Source: Ruminococcus sp. JC304 (lineage in GTDB: Bacteria; Bacillota; Clostridia; Lachnospirales; Lachnospiraceae). From it: a stretch of 64,000 bases of DNA. The stretch spans positions 2,564,783 through 2,628,782 of the forward strand of contig HE978651.1 in assembly GCA_000285855.2 (NCBI GenBank), given 5' to 3'. The notes beneath the pieces are model-generated. The model did not search any database, was not told the DNA's origin, and saw nothing but the letters and a program-made list of their open reading frames with translations. Below are positions 51,675 through 61,858 of this stretch, piece by piece (the first letter of the stretch is position 1; every line of letters starts with the position of its first letter). A program made the position numbers and the translations under genes.

Positions 51675-54266
51675 TTAGTTTCCGTCCTTTGCCGTAACAA
51701 TGAATTCCCCATTCTGAACATCCAGCACCAGAGTATCACCTGCATGAACATCTCCGGACAAAATCTTTCGTGCCGCAAGAGTCTCCACATATTTCTGCAG
51801 ATAACGCTTCAGCGGACGTGCACCATATACCGGGTCATAGCCATTCTCGATAACCTGATCCTTGGCTGCATCTGTCAGTTCCAGGGAAAGCTCCTGGTCT
51901 GCAAGACGTTTGTCAAGCTCGCCGACCATCAAATCTACTATCTTACCAATATTGGATTTTGTCAAGGGTTTGAACATAATTATTTCATCCAGACGATTCA
52001 GAAATTCCGGACGGAAATGACCTCTCAGGTCATCCATAACCTGACTCTGAGCCTCAGGTTTAATCTCCCCATTCTCATCAATACCATCCAACAGATACGG
52101 AGAACCGATGTTGGAAGTCATGATAAGAATTGTATTCTTAAAGTCAACAGTACGTCCCTGAGAATCTGTGATACGGCCATCATCCAGTACCTGCAACAGT
52201 ACGTTAAACACATCCGGATGTGCTTTCTCAATCTCATCGAAAAGTACAACACTGTATGGTTTACGACGGACTGCCTCAGTAAGCTGACCGCCCTCCTCAT
52301 ATCCTACATATCCGGGAGGCGCTCCGATCAGTCTGGATACAGAATACTTCTCCATGTACTCACTCATATCAATTCTGACCATATTCTGTTCATCATCAAA
52401 CAGATTCTCTGCCAGAGTCTTGGCAAGCTCTGTCTTACCTACACCTGTAGGACCAAGGAACAGGAAAGAACCGATAGGTTTGGTCGGATCCTTGATGCCG
52501 GCTTTGGAACGAAGGATTGCATCTGTAACCCTCTTCACACCTTCATCCTGACCTACAACTCTCTTATGAAGCTGATCTTCCAGAGTAAGGAGTTTCGCTC
52601 TCTCGCCTTCTGTCAGTCTTGTTACAGGAATACCGGTCCATCTGGAAATGATCCTTGCGATCTCATCATCAGTAACTGCCTCATGTACCAGACTTCTGTC
52701 ACTTTCTTTGACACTCTTTTCTTCGATTTCCAACTGCTGCTGTAATTTCGGAAGTTCACCGTACTGTAACTGTGCAGCCTTCTCCAGATCATAATTCTGT
52801 TTTGCTTTCTGGATCTGCTTATTCACATCCTCAATCTGCTCACGAAGCTTCTGTAATTTCTCTACAGAATGCTTCTCATTATCCCACTGTGCTTTCTGGG
52901 TATTAAAGGTATCACGAAGCTCTGCCAGCTCCTTCTGAAGTGTTTCCAGACGTTCCTTACTCAGGTTATCTGTCTCTTTCTTCAGTGCAGATTCCTCGAT
53001 CTCCAGCTGCATGATCTTACGGCGCTGTTCATCCAGCTCTGAAGGCATGGAGTCCAGCTCTGTCTTGATCAGGGCACAGGCCTCATCCACCAGGTCAATA
53101 GCCTTATCAGGAAGAAAACGGTCTGTGATATATCTATGTGAAAGTGTAGCTGCTGCAACCAGCGCACTGTCTGTGATCTTAACACCATGGAAGACCTCAT
53201 ATCTCTCCTTCAGACCACGAAGGATGGAAATGGTATCCTCCACTGTAGGTTCATCTACCATAACAGGCTGGAAACGACGTTCCAGAGCTGCATCTTTCTC
53301 AATATACTGACGATACTCATCCAGAGTTGTGGCACCGATACAGTGAAGCTCACCTCTGGCAAGCATAGGCTTCAGCATATTGCTGGCATCCATGGCTCCA
53401 TCAGTCTTACCTGCACCAACGATCAGATGTAACTCATCAATGAAAAGAATGATGTTTCCTTCACTCTTCTTTACTTCTTCAAGGACTGCTTTCAGACGTT
53501 CCTCAAACTCACCTCTGTATTTGGCACCTGCTACCAGAGCACCCATATCCAGGGCAAAAATCTTCTTATCCTTCAGGCCTTCCGGCACATCCTCTGCCAC
53601 GATTCGCTGAGCAAGACCCTCGATTGCTGCAGTCTTACCTACACCAGGCTCACCGATAAGTACAGGATTGTTCTTGGTCTTACGGGAAAGGATTCTGATG
53701 ATATTACGGATTTCCTCATCACGTCCGATCACAGGATCCAGCTTCTGGTTACGTGCCTTTTCGACTAAATCCTCACCATATTTATTCAAAGTATCATAAG
53801 TAGCTTCCGGATTGTCACTGACTACACGCTGATTGCCTCGTACTGTAGAAAGTGCCTGCAGGAAACGTTCCTTGGTAATACCAAATTCCTGAAACAGTTT
53901 CTTCATGCTTGGACTTGGATATCTTAATAAAGCAAGGAAGAGATGCTCTACAGAGACATATTCATCTCCCATTGCCTTGGCTTCATCCTCTGCGCTGACC
54001 AGAGCCTTGTTCAGATACTGTCCAAAACGAAGTTCACCGCCGGATACCTTAACCTTAGCATCCAGTGCCTGATTCAGAGAATTTCTGAAATAATCTTTAT
54101 CTATCTCCATCTTCTCGATCAGTTTAAGAATCAGGCTGTCTTCCTGTTCCAGCAGAGCATATAAAAGATGCTCCTCCTCAATCTCCTGGTTGCCAAACTG
54201 ATAAGCAACCTTCTCCAGATCCTGGACAGCCTGTACGGATTTCTGTGTAAATTTACTGATATTCAT
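51675..54266 (-). CDS. clpB: ClpB disaggregase chaperone
   Basis: 863 residues. Clp_N repeats (~1-145) lead to AAA1 with Walker [14 protein letters not shown] (~204). The coiled-coil M-domain (~400-520) carries long Lys/Glu/Gln heptads. AAA2 has Walker [13 protein letters not shown] (~603), followed by the D2-small domain. The M-domain separates ClpB from ClpC and ClpA. It dissolves protein aggregates with DnaK. Expression is heat-controlled: a CIRCE element overlaps a TTGACA/TATATT promoter upstream. The DUF4250 gene follows directly. Confidence 0.96.
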   Translation of the reverse strand: MNISKFTQKSVQAVQDLEKVAYQFGNQEIEEEHLLYALLEQEDSLILKLIEKMEIDKDYFRNSLNQALDAKVKVSGGELRFGQYLNKALVSAEDEAKAMGDEYVSVEHLFLALLRYPSPSMKKLFQEFGITKERFLQALSTVRGNQRVVSDNPEATYDTLNKYGEDLVEKARNQKLDPVIGRDEEIRNIIRILSRKTKNNPVLIGEPGVGKTAAIEGLAQRIVAEDVPEGLKDKKIFALDMGALVAGAKYRGEFEERLKAVLEEVKKSEGNIILFIDELHLIVGAGKTDGAMDASNMLKPMLARGELHCIGATTLDEYRQYIEKDAALERRFQPVMVDEPTVEDTISILRGLKERYEVFHGVKITDSALVAAATLSHRYITDRFLPDKAIDLVDEACALIKTELDSMPSELDEQRRKIMQLEIEESALKKETDNLSKERLETLQKELAELRDTFNTQKAQWDNEKHSVEKLQKLREQIEDVNKQIQKAKQNYDLEKAAQLQYGELPKLQQQLEIEEKSVKESDRSLVHEAVTDDEIARIISRWTGIPVTRLTEGERAKLLTLEDQLHKRVVGQDEGVKRVTDAILRSKAGIKDPTKPIGSFLFLGPTGVGKTELAKTLAENLFDDEQNMVRIDMSEYMEKYSVSRLIGAPPGYVGYEEGGQLTEAVRRKPYSVVLFDEIEKAHPDVFNVLLQVLDDGRITDSQGRTVDFKNTILIMTSNIGSPYLLDGIDENGEIKPEAQSQVMDDLRGHFRPEFLNRLDEIIMFKPLTKSNIGKIVDLMVGELDKRLADQELSLELTDAAKDQVIENGYDPVYGARPLKRYLQKYVETLAARKILSGDVHAGDTLVLDVQNGEFIVTAKDGN

Positions 54267-54339
54267 AGGCTAACCCTCCTCTTATATGAGAAATATCTCT
54301 CCCAAAGGAGAAATATGTTGTTTTCTTTGTTCTGCATGT

Positions 54340-54382
54340 AATATAACACATGTTGTTAGCACTGTCAAGAGGTGAGTGCTAA
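54340..54382 (-). promoter_or_regulatory. clpB promoter with CIRCE operator
   Basis: CIRCE inverted repeat TTAGCACTG-N9-GAGTGCTAA (54356-54382) differs from the consensus at one base. On the minus strand it overlaps TTGACA (-35, 54363-54368), with TATATT (-10, 54340-54345) 17 bp away. HrcA binding would block RNA polymerase directly. Confidence 0.93.
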
Positions 54383-54469
54383 CTATTTTGTGAAGATTTT
54401 GTGAAGCCTTGATTTTACGGGCTTCACAGAGGTTTTTCACTTGCTTTCGCACTCAATTTTCTTGATTTG

Positions 54470-54558
54470 ACCACATTTTTACCACAAATTTTTGGAAAAA
54501 TATATTCGTCTGATTTTCTTACCACATTTTACGACAACGACTTATGGTTTATACCACA
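54470..54558 (-). promoter_or_regulatory. Repeats at element end, likely integrase arm-binding sites
   Basis: The hexamer ACCACA occurs at 54470, 54481, 54521 and 54553 on the plus strand (TGTGGT toward the integrase). The first two are exactly 11 bp apart (TGTGGTAAAAATGTGGT). This position, just past the 3' end of int, is where Tn916-type elements carry integrase arm sites. Confidence 0.5.
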
Positions 54559-55772
54559 GCAGGTACGGTTTCTGGCAGGTTCATTTTAGACATCTCGTTC
54601 TCCACATGAGACTTTTCTGCAATATGATTGTAGACATTCATTGTGATCTGCGCATCTGAATGACCCATAACATACTGCATAACTTTAGGATTGACATTGT
54701 TCTCACCCAGTCTGGTACATCCCGTATGACGAAGGGTATGCGATGAAATAGGAGGCATCAGCTCCGGCTCTCGCTTCTCTTCTTCTGCCAGTTTGCTTTC
54801 TTTCTTATTATAGGCATTGACAATATTTTTCAGAAAGCTGTTCACTCCCGCCGGCATGATCGGACGTCCATGCTTTGTATTGAAGATGAATCCACTGCGT
54901 CCACCAATCTCCACACTACTCTGTAAACCAAGCATCAGGTTCAGCTCTCTCTGTTTACGGAACGCATCATATACCATCTGTGTCATAGGAATGTCTCTGA
55001 TTCCTGCATCCGTTTTGGTTTCTGAATCATGGAAACAATATCCTTCATCACCTTCATAATACACAAGCTGTCCACCTACATGGATCTCCCGATTCTTCAT
55101 ATCCACATCCGACCAGGTTAAGCCGATGGTTTCACTCACTCTCAGGCAAGCCCCAAACATAACCTGCATCATTGGAAGATGAGGCTTATACACATTACTC
55201 TGTTCAACAAACTTCAGGAGTTTTTCCTGCTGTTCCAGTGTCAGTGCTTCTTTCTCCTTTGCCGGAGCCCCATAATCTCCAAGTGTTCCAGTTACCGGAT
55301 TCTTACGGATAATCCCGTCTTCCACTGCCAGTTCAAAACTGGGATTCAATAAACCATAAAGACCTTTGATCGTACTGTGTGCCAGTCCTTCATCTGACAA
55401 TGAGGAAAAGAACGTCCTTACGTGAGATGTCTTAAAATCCACAACACGAATGTTTCCCAAAGTATTTCGTATACGGTAGTCCCACATACGGATATAATTC
55501 TTTTTCGTTCTTTCCTTGATATTCTTTGTTGCCACGTATCGCTCAAACAACGTATTTACAGTCAGCTTCTTGACTGATGCATCTGTAATAAGCAGATCAT
55601 CCATATCCTTATTGATCTTCTTTTCCATTTCTCGCAGACTCGCCAGATCAGCTGCATAAACCGAATTACGCTTCCCAGTAATTTCATCCTTGTAGCGATA
55701 CTCATAACGTCCATCCGGACGCTGGTATTCACCTGTTTTTAAATTTCTGCCTTTATTATCTTTTCTTGCCAT
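54549..55772 (-). CDS. int: Tyrosine-type site-specific integrase, Tn916 family
   Basis: 407 residues from the ATG at 55772 (AAAGGA ribosome site). An N-terminal arm-binding domain (~1-60, DGRYEYRYKD) precedes a SAM-like core-binding domain (~65-165). The catalytic domain has Arg in ACLRVSETIG (~209), His-x-x-Arg in SHTLRHTG (~342) and nucleophile Tyr in MNVYNHI (~380). It cuts and joins the element ends. It is the leftmost gene, with repeated arm-like motifs beside its 3' end and xis 230 bp upstream. Nearest relatives are Tn916/Tn1549-type integrases. Confidence 0.93.
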   Translation of the reverse strand: MARKDNKGRNLKTGEYQRPDGRYEYRYKDEITGKRNSVYAADLASLREMEKKINKDMDDLLITDASVKKLTVNTLFERYVATKNIKERTKKNYIRMWDYRIRNTLGNIRVVDFKTSHVRTFFSSLSDEGLAHSTIKGLYGLLNPSFELAVEDGIIRKNPVTGTLGDYGAPAKEKEALTLEQQEKLLKFVEQSNVYKPHLPMMQVMFGACLRVSETIGLTWSDVDMKNREIHVGGQLVYYEGDEGYCFHDSETKTDAGIRDIPMTQMVYDAFRKQRELNLMLGLQSSVEIGGRSGFIFNTKHGRPIMPAGVNSFLKNIVNAYNKKESKLAEEEKREPELMPPISSHTLRHTGCTRLGENNVNPKVMQYVMGHSDAQITMNVYNHIAEKSHVENEMSKMNLPETVPAVV

Positions 55773-56003
55773 ATCAATCATTCCTTTCACTTCATTTTTC
55801 GTTATTCGGAATGATTTTTGTCCTGTCGGTATCAGTCATTTACTGTCTGATATCTGCTCACAGATTAACATAATATTTTATGATTTCCAAGGGTAAATTC
55901 CTGCAAAATGCTAATTTTTATCTGCCTTTTTTACAGGAATATTTTTCCCTTTTCACTTTTCATTCCGAAGGAAAGTTGTTGTATTTTATCCTCTCATCTT
56001 TCA

Positions 56004-56198
56004 TTACACTGCCATTGCATCAATATATTTTTTTATCTTATCCACGTTATAGAGAACACGTCTTCCAACAATCACTCTTGCTTCTGCATAGTCTGCAATT
56101 TTCTTTGCAGTTACTTCTCCGCAGGATAACATTGCCATTAATCCTTCAATATCTACCGTCAGACGGTTCTCAGTCTTATACTCTGTTGTTTTTCTCAT
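56004..56198 (-). CDS. xis: Excisionase, Tn916-type
   Basis: 64 residues from the ATG at 56198, 9 bp after AAGGAGGT; an in-frame ATG three codons earlier abuts the ribosome site. A MerR-like winged-helix fold is indicated by LMAMLSCGEVTAKKIADYA (helix) and the wing RVIVGRRVLYNVDKIKKYI. Such proteins bend DNA at the element end and steer the integrase toward excision. Position next to int is standard for Tn916-like elements. Confidence 0.85.
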   Translation of the reverse strand: MRKTTEYKTENRLTVDIEGLMAMLSCGEVTAKKIADYAEARVIVGRRVLYNVDKIKKYIDAMAV

Positions 56199-56273
56199 GA
56201 TGCACATACCTCCTTTCCTCCGTATTCTTCTGCATCACCTCCCAGACAGCGGTTATGCCCGTTGTCAGTACAT

Positions 56274-56516
56274 CTACTTTTTGTTTGGATTTCTTACGAT
56301 GATTTTCCATTCTGTTCGACGTGTTGGCTTCCATTTGTATATGGCGGTGTCAACGTTACAATTGACCTCTATCAGAAATCTTTCTGAATACTGGCAGCTT
56401 CTTCTCAAGCATACCAGCCGTTGCCGGAGTATCTTCGGTTTCCACATACTACTCTCTGATACAGCGGTGGAATCCTGTGTTACCTTTAAGCCCCGAAAGG
56501 CACCCATACAGCTCAT
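56274..56516 (-). CDS. Short basic ORF of unknown status
   Basis: 80 codons between xis and the XRE gene. The peptide is Arg/Lys-rich (KPTRRTEWKIIVRNPNKK end) with several Cys and Trp and is preceded by no convincing ribosome site. It may be a small mobile-element protein or a chance frame. Apart from it and the XRE promoter, the 565-bp gap 56199-56763 shows nothing I can name. Confidence 0.25.
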   Translation of the reverse strand: MSCMGAFRGLKVTQDSTAVSESSMWKPKILRQRLVCLRRSCQYSERFLIEVNCNVDTAIYKWKPTRRTEWKIIVRNPNKK

Positions 56517-56658
56517 TCAATTTTCAAGGTTCAATAATCAAAAATTTTATAGGTATACATTTTTGTACCTGTTTCGATTTAATGCCATTATATCCCCCGT
56601 TACTGCTAATGTCAATAGCACTTCATGTGTTTTAGGTTCTTTTTTGTACTCTTTTTTA

Positions 56659-56686
56659 TTGATTTTCTGCCAGCTTGTGTTATAAT
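56659..56686 (+). promoter_or_regulatory. Promoter of the XRE regulator gene
   Basis: TTGATT (-35, 56659-56664) and TATAAT (-10, 56681-56686) with a 16-bp spacer, ~78 bp before the ATG. Confidence 0.55.
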
Positions 56687-56763
56687 ATGGACAAATAGTT
56701 ATTCATTTCTTGATTTCACTATCTTCAACGGATGTTTATCAGGACTAATGCAGAGGTGACTTT

Positions 56764-57318
56764 ATGAATTTTAATCTGAAACTAAAAAAAATCCGGACAT
56801 TCCGGAAAATGACACAAAAAGAACTGTCAGAGAAGATCGGACTGACCGATCAACATAGAATTGTACAATATGAAAAAGGTGTTCGTGTTCCAAAAAAAGA
56901 TCTGGTCGATAAAATGGCACAGGCTCTGGATGTCAATCCTTATACCCTCTATGATACCGCTGGACGTGACGCTTCCGAAATGATGGAACTACTTTTCTGG
57001 CTGGATGAATTTAACCCATCTGCCCTGCATCTGTTTCTACCTCGGAAATTTCCTGGTGAAAAATGCAATGAAGTAGCTGACACTTCCGTTTACTATCATG
57101 ACAACGATAGTTGGCCTGCTCATGCACCTGTTTGTATGTGGTTTGACTATGGAGTTCTGAATGATTTTCTGAAAGAATGGGTGGTTCGAATGGATGAACT
57201 GAAATCTGGTGCGATTACCAGAGATGAATATTTTGAATGGAAAATTAACTGGCCACAGACTTGTGATGATTGTGGAAAACGGAAACCCTCAAAACAGTGG
57301 CGGAAATCAAACGAATAG
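56764..57318 (+). CDS. XRE-family regulator with C-terminal extension
   Basis: 184 residues. N-terminal HTH (~1-58): KKIRTFRKMTQKELSEKIG, then IVQYEKGVRVPKKDLVDKMA. The remaining ~125 residues are unlike phage repressors: FNPSALHLFLPRKFPGEKC, YHDNDSWPAHAPVCMWFDYG and a final CDDC pair (~168-171) that could hold a metal. Regulators of this build are frequent in Lachnospiraceae mobile elements and probably control excision or transfer genes. Own promoter; ends at a strong terminator facing the ABC genes. Confidence 0.8.
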   Translation: MNFNLKLKKIRTFRKMTQKELSEKIGLTDQHRIVQYEKGVRVPKKDLVDKMAQALDVNPYTLYDTAGRDASEMMELLFWLDEFNPSALHLFLPRKFPGEKCNEVADTSVYYHDNDSWPAHAPVCMWFDYGVLNDFLKEWVVRMDELKSGAITRDEYFEWKINWPQTCDDCGKRKPSKQWRKSNE

Positions 57319-57371
57319 AATTTAGTGAAACTTAGCAAAACTTAAATTCACTGTATTTTTTCTCTTTGCTC

Positions 57372-57419
57372 AAAAAAGGCACTGCAAACCAATAATTCTA
57401 TGGTTTTCAGTGCCTTTTG
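57372..57419. terminator. Bidirectional terminator
   Basis: Outer stem AAAAGGCACTG/CAGTGCCTTTT and inner AAACCA/TGGTTT around a 9-nt loop, with A and T tracts on both sides. Separates the XRE gene (+) from the ABC genes (-). Confidence 0.88.
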
Positions 57420-57421
57420 TT

Positions 57422-59170
57422 CTATACACTAAGTTTCCAATTTGCTGCTTCCGTCTGCAGATCAACCAGCTTACGATATAGACCATTTTTCTTCATAAGC
57501 GTATCATGGTTTCCTTTTTCTGCCACAACACCTTTATCCAGAACAACGATCTGATCCGCTGCTTCAATCGTTCTCATCCTATGAGCGATTACCAGAACTG
57601 TCTTCCCACTGACTAGTTCAGATATCGCTTCCTGTATCTGTGTTTCACTGTCCACATCTAAAGAAGCAGTTGCTTCATCCAGTAAAATAACAGGTGCATC
57701 TTTTAAAAGTGCACGGGCAATGGAAAGACGTTGGCACTCCCCGCCAGAAAGCGTAGAACCATTTTCTCCGATTACCGTCTGATAACCCTGCGGCAATTTT
57801 TCGATAAAATCATGACATTTTGCAGCCTTTGCTGCAGCAATAACATCCTCATCACTTGCACCTTTTCGTCCGACACGGATATTTTCCATAATTGTATTAT
57901 TGAAAAGAACAACATCCTGAAAAACAATCGAAAAATCTTTCATCAATGCGACCGGATCAATTTTTGCGATATCTGCACCACCAAGTGTAATTTTCCCACC
58001 ATCCACGTCATAGAATTTAGCTGCCAGTTTTGCTATGGTGCTCTTACCACCGCCGGATGGTCCTACTAATGCAGTCACCTGTCCCTGTTTTGCAGTAAAA
58101 GATACATCTTTTAAAACTGTTTTTCCTGTTTCATAAGAAAACTTCACATGGTCAAAAATCACATCATATCCTTTGGTGTGATACTCTGTCTGCCCGTTTT
58201 CTAACGGATATTCCTGGATTTCTTTCAGGCGTTTTACCTGTAAATTCACACCAAAAAGTTCTGCCATATTCGCCATAGCTCCAGAAAGTGGATCATACAG
58301 ACGGGAGGCTGCGATCAAATATAGAATATAAGTAAACAGATCAATTTTTTCCTTTAAAATCAGCGAACTTCCCACAACAATAACCGTTGCCAGTCCAAGC
58401 CGTAAGACCATCTGACCGGTTGTAAGAAGACTCGCACTGACCATTTCACTGGAAATCTGCGCTTTTTCTGCTGCATCCAATTTCGCATCCAGTTTCTCCA
58501 GATAAGTTTTCTCCTGATTACATGCCTTAATATCCTGTACCGTTTCCAGACATTCCTGTATTCCTTCTGACAGATCAATTCTTGTTGTCATATATTTCTT
58601 TGCAAGCAGTTCCTGCCACTTGCGTGAAAGAAGAACAATTGCAAATGCCACCGGTGCAACCCACAAAAGAGCAATTCCCATTTTCCAGTTCATAACAAGA
58701 AGTACCAGACACACAATACTTGTAGAAATAAGTGCTCCAAAAAATTGCGGAACTGTATGGGAAAACGCATGCTCAAAACTGGCACAGTCGCCCATAATTG
58801 TACTTGTCAGATCAGCAAGGTCACGTTCATGGAAAAATCCAAGCGGTAACGTCCTGAGCTTTTCTGCAAGTGTAATGCGTCTACGTTCACTTTCCTCATA
58901 GGTACCAATATAGGCTTTTGTATACTGCAGATAATGAAGGACAAAAATAATCACTAAAATGATAATTCCAACAACTGTATATCCTGCAAATCCTGCCACT
59001 TTTTCTTCCATTCCAAGAGCCATAGGAAGCATCGTATTTAATACTATTGCAAGTAGGGCAACCGGGAGCATCAGACTGATATTTGCCAGTACAGAATAAA
59101 CAATTGCTTTAAAAAGATCCTTTGCACCCTGGACACTCAGAGCGTATTTTTTCTGTAATCTGTTAATCAT
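57422..59170 (-). CDS. Cargo ABC half-transporter B (exporter fold)
   Basis: 582 residues: six-helix membrane domain (~15-320) and ATPase with Walker A GPSGGGKST (~375), signature LSGGECQRL (~473), Walker B VILLDEATASLD. It overlaps the previous ABC gene by 8 bp. The pair has the exporter fold, yet pairs of this kind linked to an AraC regulator include metal-siderophore importers (YbtPQ, IrtAB). The presence of a ZinT-like lipoprotein upstream favours a metal or metallophore substrate; a plain exporter remains possible. Confidence 0.85.
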   Translation of the reverse strand: MINRLQKKYALSVQGAKDLFKAIVYSVLANISLMLPVALLAIVLNTMLPMALGMEEKVAGFAGYTVVGIIILVIIFVLHYLQYTKAYIGTYEESERRRITLAEKLRTLPLGFFHERDLADLTSTIMGDCASFEHAFSHTVPQFFGALISTSIVCLVLLVMNWKMGIALLWVAPVAFAIVLLSRKWQELLAKKYMTTRIDLSEGIQECLETVQDIKACNQEKTYLEKLDAKLDAAEKAQISSEMVSASLLTTGQMVLRLGLATVIVVGSSLILKEKIDLFTYILYLIAASRLYDPLSGAMANMAELFGVNLQVKRLKEIQEYPLENGQTEYHTKGYDVIFDHVKFSYETGKTVLKDVSFTAKQGQVTALVGPSGGGKSTIAKLAAKFYDVDGGKITLGGADIAKIDPVALMKDFSIVFQDVVLFNNTIMENIRVGRKGASDEDVIAAAKAAKCHDFIEKLPQGYQTVIGENGSTLSGGECQRLSIARALLKDAPVILLDEATASLDVDSETQIQEAISELVSGKTVLVIAHRMRTIEAADQIVVLDKGVVAEKGNHDTLMKKNGLYRKLVDLQTEAANWKLSV

Positions 59171-60980
59171 GATTTTCCTCCTTTCTCACAGTCGTTCCAA
59201 CCTTCCAGATAATCTGTGTCTGATATTCTTTCCACATGGATGCGTAGACACCATTCTGTTTCAGCAATTCATCATGATTGCCTCGTTCTATTATTTTTCC
59301 ATCACCAAAGACCAGAATCATATCTGCATCCTGAATCGTGGACAGACGATGTGCAATCATAAGTACTGTTTTTCCGCTGGTCAGTCCTTCAAAGGCAAGC
59401 TGGATCTGATGCTCATTTTCCGCATCTGCAAAAGCTGTCGCTTCATCAAGTATAATAATTGGTGCATCTTTCAGAATTGCACGTGCTAATGCAATCCGCT
59501 GATTTTCACCACCCGACAAATAGGTTCCTCCACTTCCAACTATAGTATCCAAACCATTTGGAAGTCTCTCTATGATATCCTGACATTGTGCTGCTTCTGC
59601 CGCTCTCATCACTTCTTCACGTGTGGCATCTGGCTTGGAAGCTCTGATATTTTCAAGTAAGGTATCATTGAAAAGACGGGTGTTCTGGAACACAAATGCA
59701 ATCTGATCCATGAGGTCATTTTTAGCAATCTCACGAACATCCACACCACCCACTAAGACGTCTCCTTCCTGCACATCATAAAAACGTGGAATCAGACTGG
59801 CCGCTGTAGATTTGCCACTACCGGAAGCTCCGACTAATGCAATTTTCTTACCATCAGGGACTTTGAAGCTTACATGATACAATGCTTTTTTCTTAGCACC
59901 TGGATAAGTAAAAGAAACATCCTCGAATACAACAGAAGCATCCTTTGGCTGTTTTTGTGTATTTGATTCTTTAAGCGGTTTTTCCTGCAAAATTGCTTCT
60001 ATTCTGCTTACTGCACTTTTTGCCGCCATTAACTGTTCGCTTGCAAACATGATTCGATTCATCATTGTTGTACAAACTGGCGTAAACAGACTGTAAAACA
60101 GGAAATCTAAAAACAGTTTCTGACGATCCGCCTGTCCACTTGCTGCCGAAAAAAGCATCAGTGCAGTCGGGATCAGCAAAATAAAAGTTCCATTTAAAGT
60201 AATGTTAAATCCCGTCAATGGGATACGACAGCAGATTGCATATCCACTGGCATATTTTTTGTATTCTTCAATCGCTGCATGAAAGTTTTTGAATGAGTAA
60301 ATGGTTTGCTGGAATACCTTTACAACCGGGATTCCACGAACGAATTCTACCGCTTCTTTATTCATATTTTCCAGTGCGGTCATGTATCCCGACATAAAAT
60401 CGGCATTATCTCCACCCATCATTTTCTTTAAGAAAAATACACTGATTGCCAGTGGAATCAAACAACAGATTCCAAGTCTCCAGTCAAAGACAAACAACAA
60501 ACTGATGACTGCAACCGGCATAACAACTGCACCGGTCAGATCCGGCAACTGATGTGCCAGAAACCCTTCGGTCAGTTCAGCATTGTCATCAATAATTTTC
60601 CGAAGTCTGCCACTGGCATTCTGACTGAAATATCCAAGCGGTAACGTGACAATATGGTGCATTGCCTCTTTTTTCATATTGGTAGCTGTACGAAATGCTG
60701 CCAGATGCGAACAACATAATGCTACAAAATATAATAAAATACTAAGTAACGAAAATGCTACTGCAAGCCACGCATAATGCCCACTGGAAGCTGCCAGTGA
60801 CAAATCTCCCTTTTTCATCGCATACAAGATATCCCGAATCACAAACCAGATACAGACAAATGGAATAATAGAAAGCACCGTGGATATTCCTGCCAGAATG
60901 CAGCTGGCAATAGTCAACCAATGACGTTTCCCTGCAAATCCCCACATCCGGGATAACTCGGCATTTTTCTTTTTGCTCAT
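59163..60980 (-). CDS. Cargo ABC half-transporter A (exporter fold)
   Basis: 605 residues: membrane domain (~15-320) then ATPase with Walker A GASGSGKST (~385), signature LSGGENQRI (~490), Walker B IIILDEATAFAD. The catalytic Glu is present, as in its partner, so both ATP sites look active, unlike the chromosomal pair at 41269-45266. It follows the lipoprotein gene by ~73 bp, with ribosome site GAGGATATAAGG. Together with the next gene it forms a heterodimer. The YbtP/IrtA-like role is inferred from synteny only. Confidence 0.85.
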   Translation of the reverse strand: MSKKKNAELSRMWGFAGKRHWLTIASCILAGISTVLSIIPFVCIWFVIRDILYAMKKGDLSLAASSGHYAWLAVAFSLLSILLYFVALCCSHLAAFRTATNMKKEAMHHIVTLPLGYFSQNASGRLRKIIDDNAELTEGFLAHQLPDLTGAVVMPVAVISLLFVFDWRLGICCLIPLAISVFFLKKMMGGDNADFMSGYMTALENMNKEAVEFVRGIPVVKVFQQTIYSFKNFHAAIEEYKKYASGYAICCRIPLTGFNITLNGTFILLIPTALMLFSAASGQADRQKLFLDFLFYSLFTPVCTTMMNRIMFASEQLMAAKSAVSRIEAILQEKPLKESNTQKQPKDASVVFEDVSFTYPGAKKKALYHVSFKVPDGKKIALVGASGSGKSTAASLIPRFYDVQEGDVLVGGVDVREIAKNDLMDQIAFVFQNTRLFNDTLLENIRASKPDATREEVMRAAEAAQCQDIIERLPNGLDTIVGSGGTYLSGGENQRIALARAILKDAPIIILDEATAFADAENEHQIQLAFEGLTSGKTVLMIAHRLSTIQDADMILVFGDGKIIERGNHDELLKQNGVYASMWKEYQTQIIWKVGTTVRKEENHD

Positions 60981-61053
60981 GACCTTATATCCTCCTCAAA
61001 AAGCCGGTGGCATCAGAATCTCTCCGATTTCCACCGACTCAAATTTATTTTCA

Positions 61054-61824
61054 CTATTCAGACAGATTCTCTTTACAGAATAACTGTATACAGTTCTCAA
61101 CATCGGCTTTCGTATAGTCAACAGAAATTCCTGCTGCCAGCCAATAAGCATATTCACCTGCATCATATTTTTCCAATGCATCCAGGTCACTTCCATATCT
61201 GAACTCAATGTGCCATGTAGTTTTCATCGTATCCGGAGCGATACAGAAATAGGTAAACTCGCCGGAATCAGCATCATCACTTTCGTAGATGTACAGACCA
61301 CGCGTTTCTTCCATACCTACGTAATGATAAGAATGACTGAATACATCATTCCCCTCTTCATCCACACCAGATATTGTTGTTCCGTCAAACGTGAACTGAT
61401 CTATATTCTGTAAAAATTCACAGTCGTATGCCATATTTCCATCCTTGTAGGTTTCCACTGCCTCTTCACCGGTGACTGTTCCAGTTACCATAGAAGACAT
61501 TTTTTCAACAGCCGCCTGAGCATTATCCTCTCCTACAATTGCAGCACTGTCATCGAGCCACAGCTGATCGTATTCATCTGCCAGAATAACCGGCCACAGT
61601 TCCTGATAAGTACCTTTCAGATCGCATAAAAGCTGATCTGCTGCATCCTGATTCTCATCAGTTTCACTTTCCTTCTGTACGCTTGTAGTCTGTTCTTCTG
61701 TAGCATTGTTTTCTGTGTGCTTTGTTTCAGATGTGCTACTGCTTGTATTTCCACATCCCGTCAATAAAGAAATAGACAAAGTTGCTGCTAAAAACAAACT
61801 TGTTAATAATTTTCTCTGTTTCAT
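61054..61824 (-). CDS. ZinT-like lipoprotein
   Basis: 256 residues. Signal peptide with lipobox LLTGC (Cys24), then a Ser/Thr/Glu linker to ~58. The rest follows the ZinT fold: LCDLKGTYQELWPVILADEY matches the ZinT entry helix (LSDWDG.WQS.YP.L), YHYVGMEETRGLYIYES fits the central strands, and TWHIEFRYGSDLDALEK fits the zinc-site end (HFHIFMG...SLL). Of the ZinT histidines only one appears kept; the next is a Glu here, and the earlier one is lost. ZinT proteins bind zinc or cadmium outside the membrane. It heads the cargo operon with two ABC genes; ribosome site AGGAGGATT. Confidence 0.75.
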   Translation of the reverse strand: MKQRKLLTSLFLAATLSISLLTGCGNTSSSTSETKHTENNATEEQTTSVQKESETDENQDAADQLLCDLKGTYQELWPVILADEYDQLWLDDSAAIVGEDNAQAAVEKMSSMVTGTVTGEEAVETYKDGNMAYDCEFLQNIDQFTFDGTTISGVDEEGNDVFSHSYHYVGMEETRGLYIYESDDADSGEFTYFCIAPDTMKTTWHIEFRYGSDLDALEKYDAGEYAYWLAAGISVDYTKADVENCIQLFCKENLSE

Positions 61825-61858
61825 TATAATCCTCCTAAATAAAAAATATGCATTAGTC

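Noticed and set aside
51546-52745. 399-codon plus-strand ORF opposite clpB
   Set aside because: Antisense to the conserved AAA2 domain of ClpB; no start signals or family features.
56197-56685. 162-codon plus-strand ORF between xis and the XRE gene
   Set aside because: Starts in the xis ribosome site region on the other strand, lacks a ribosome site and looks like random hydrophobic sequence.
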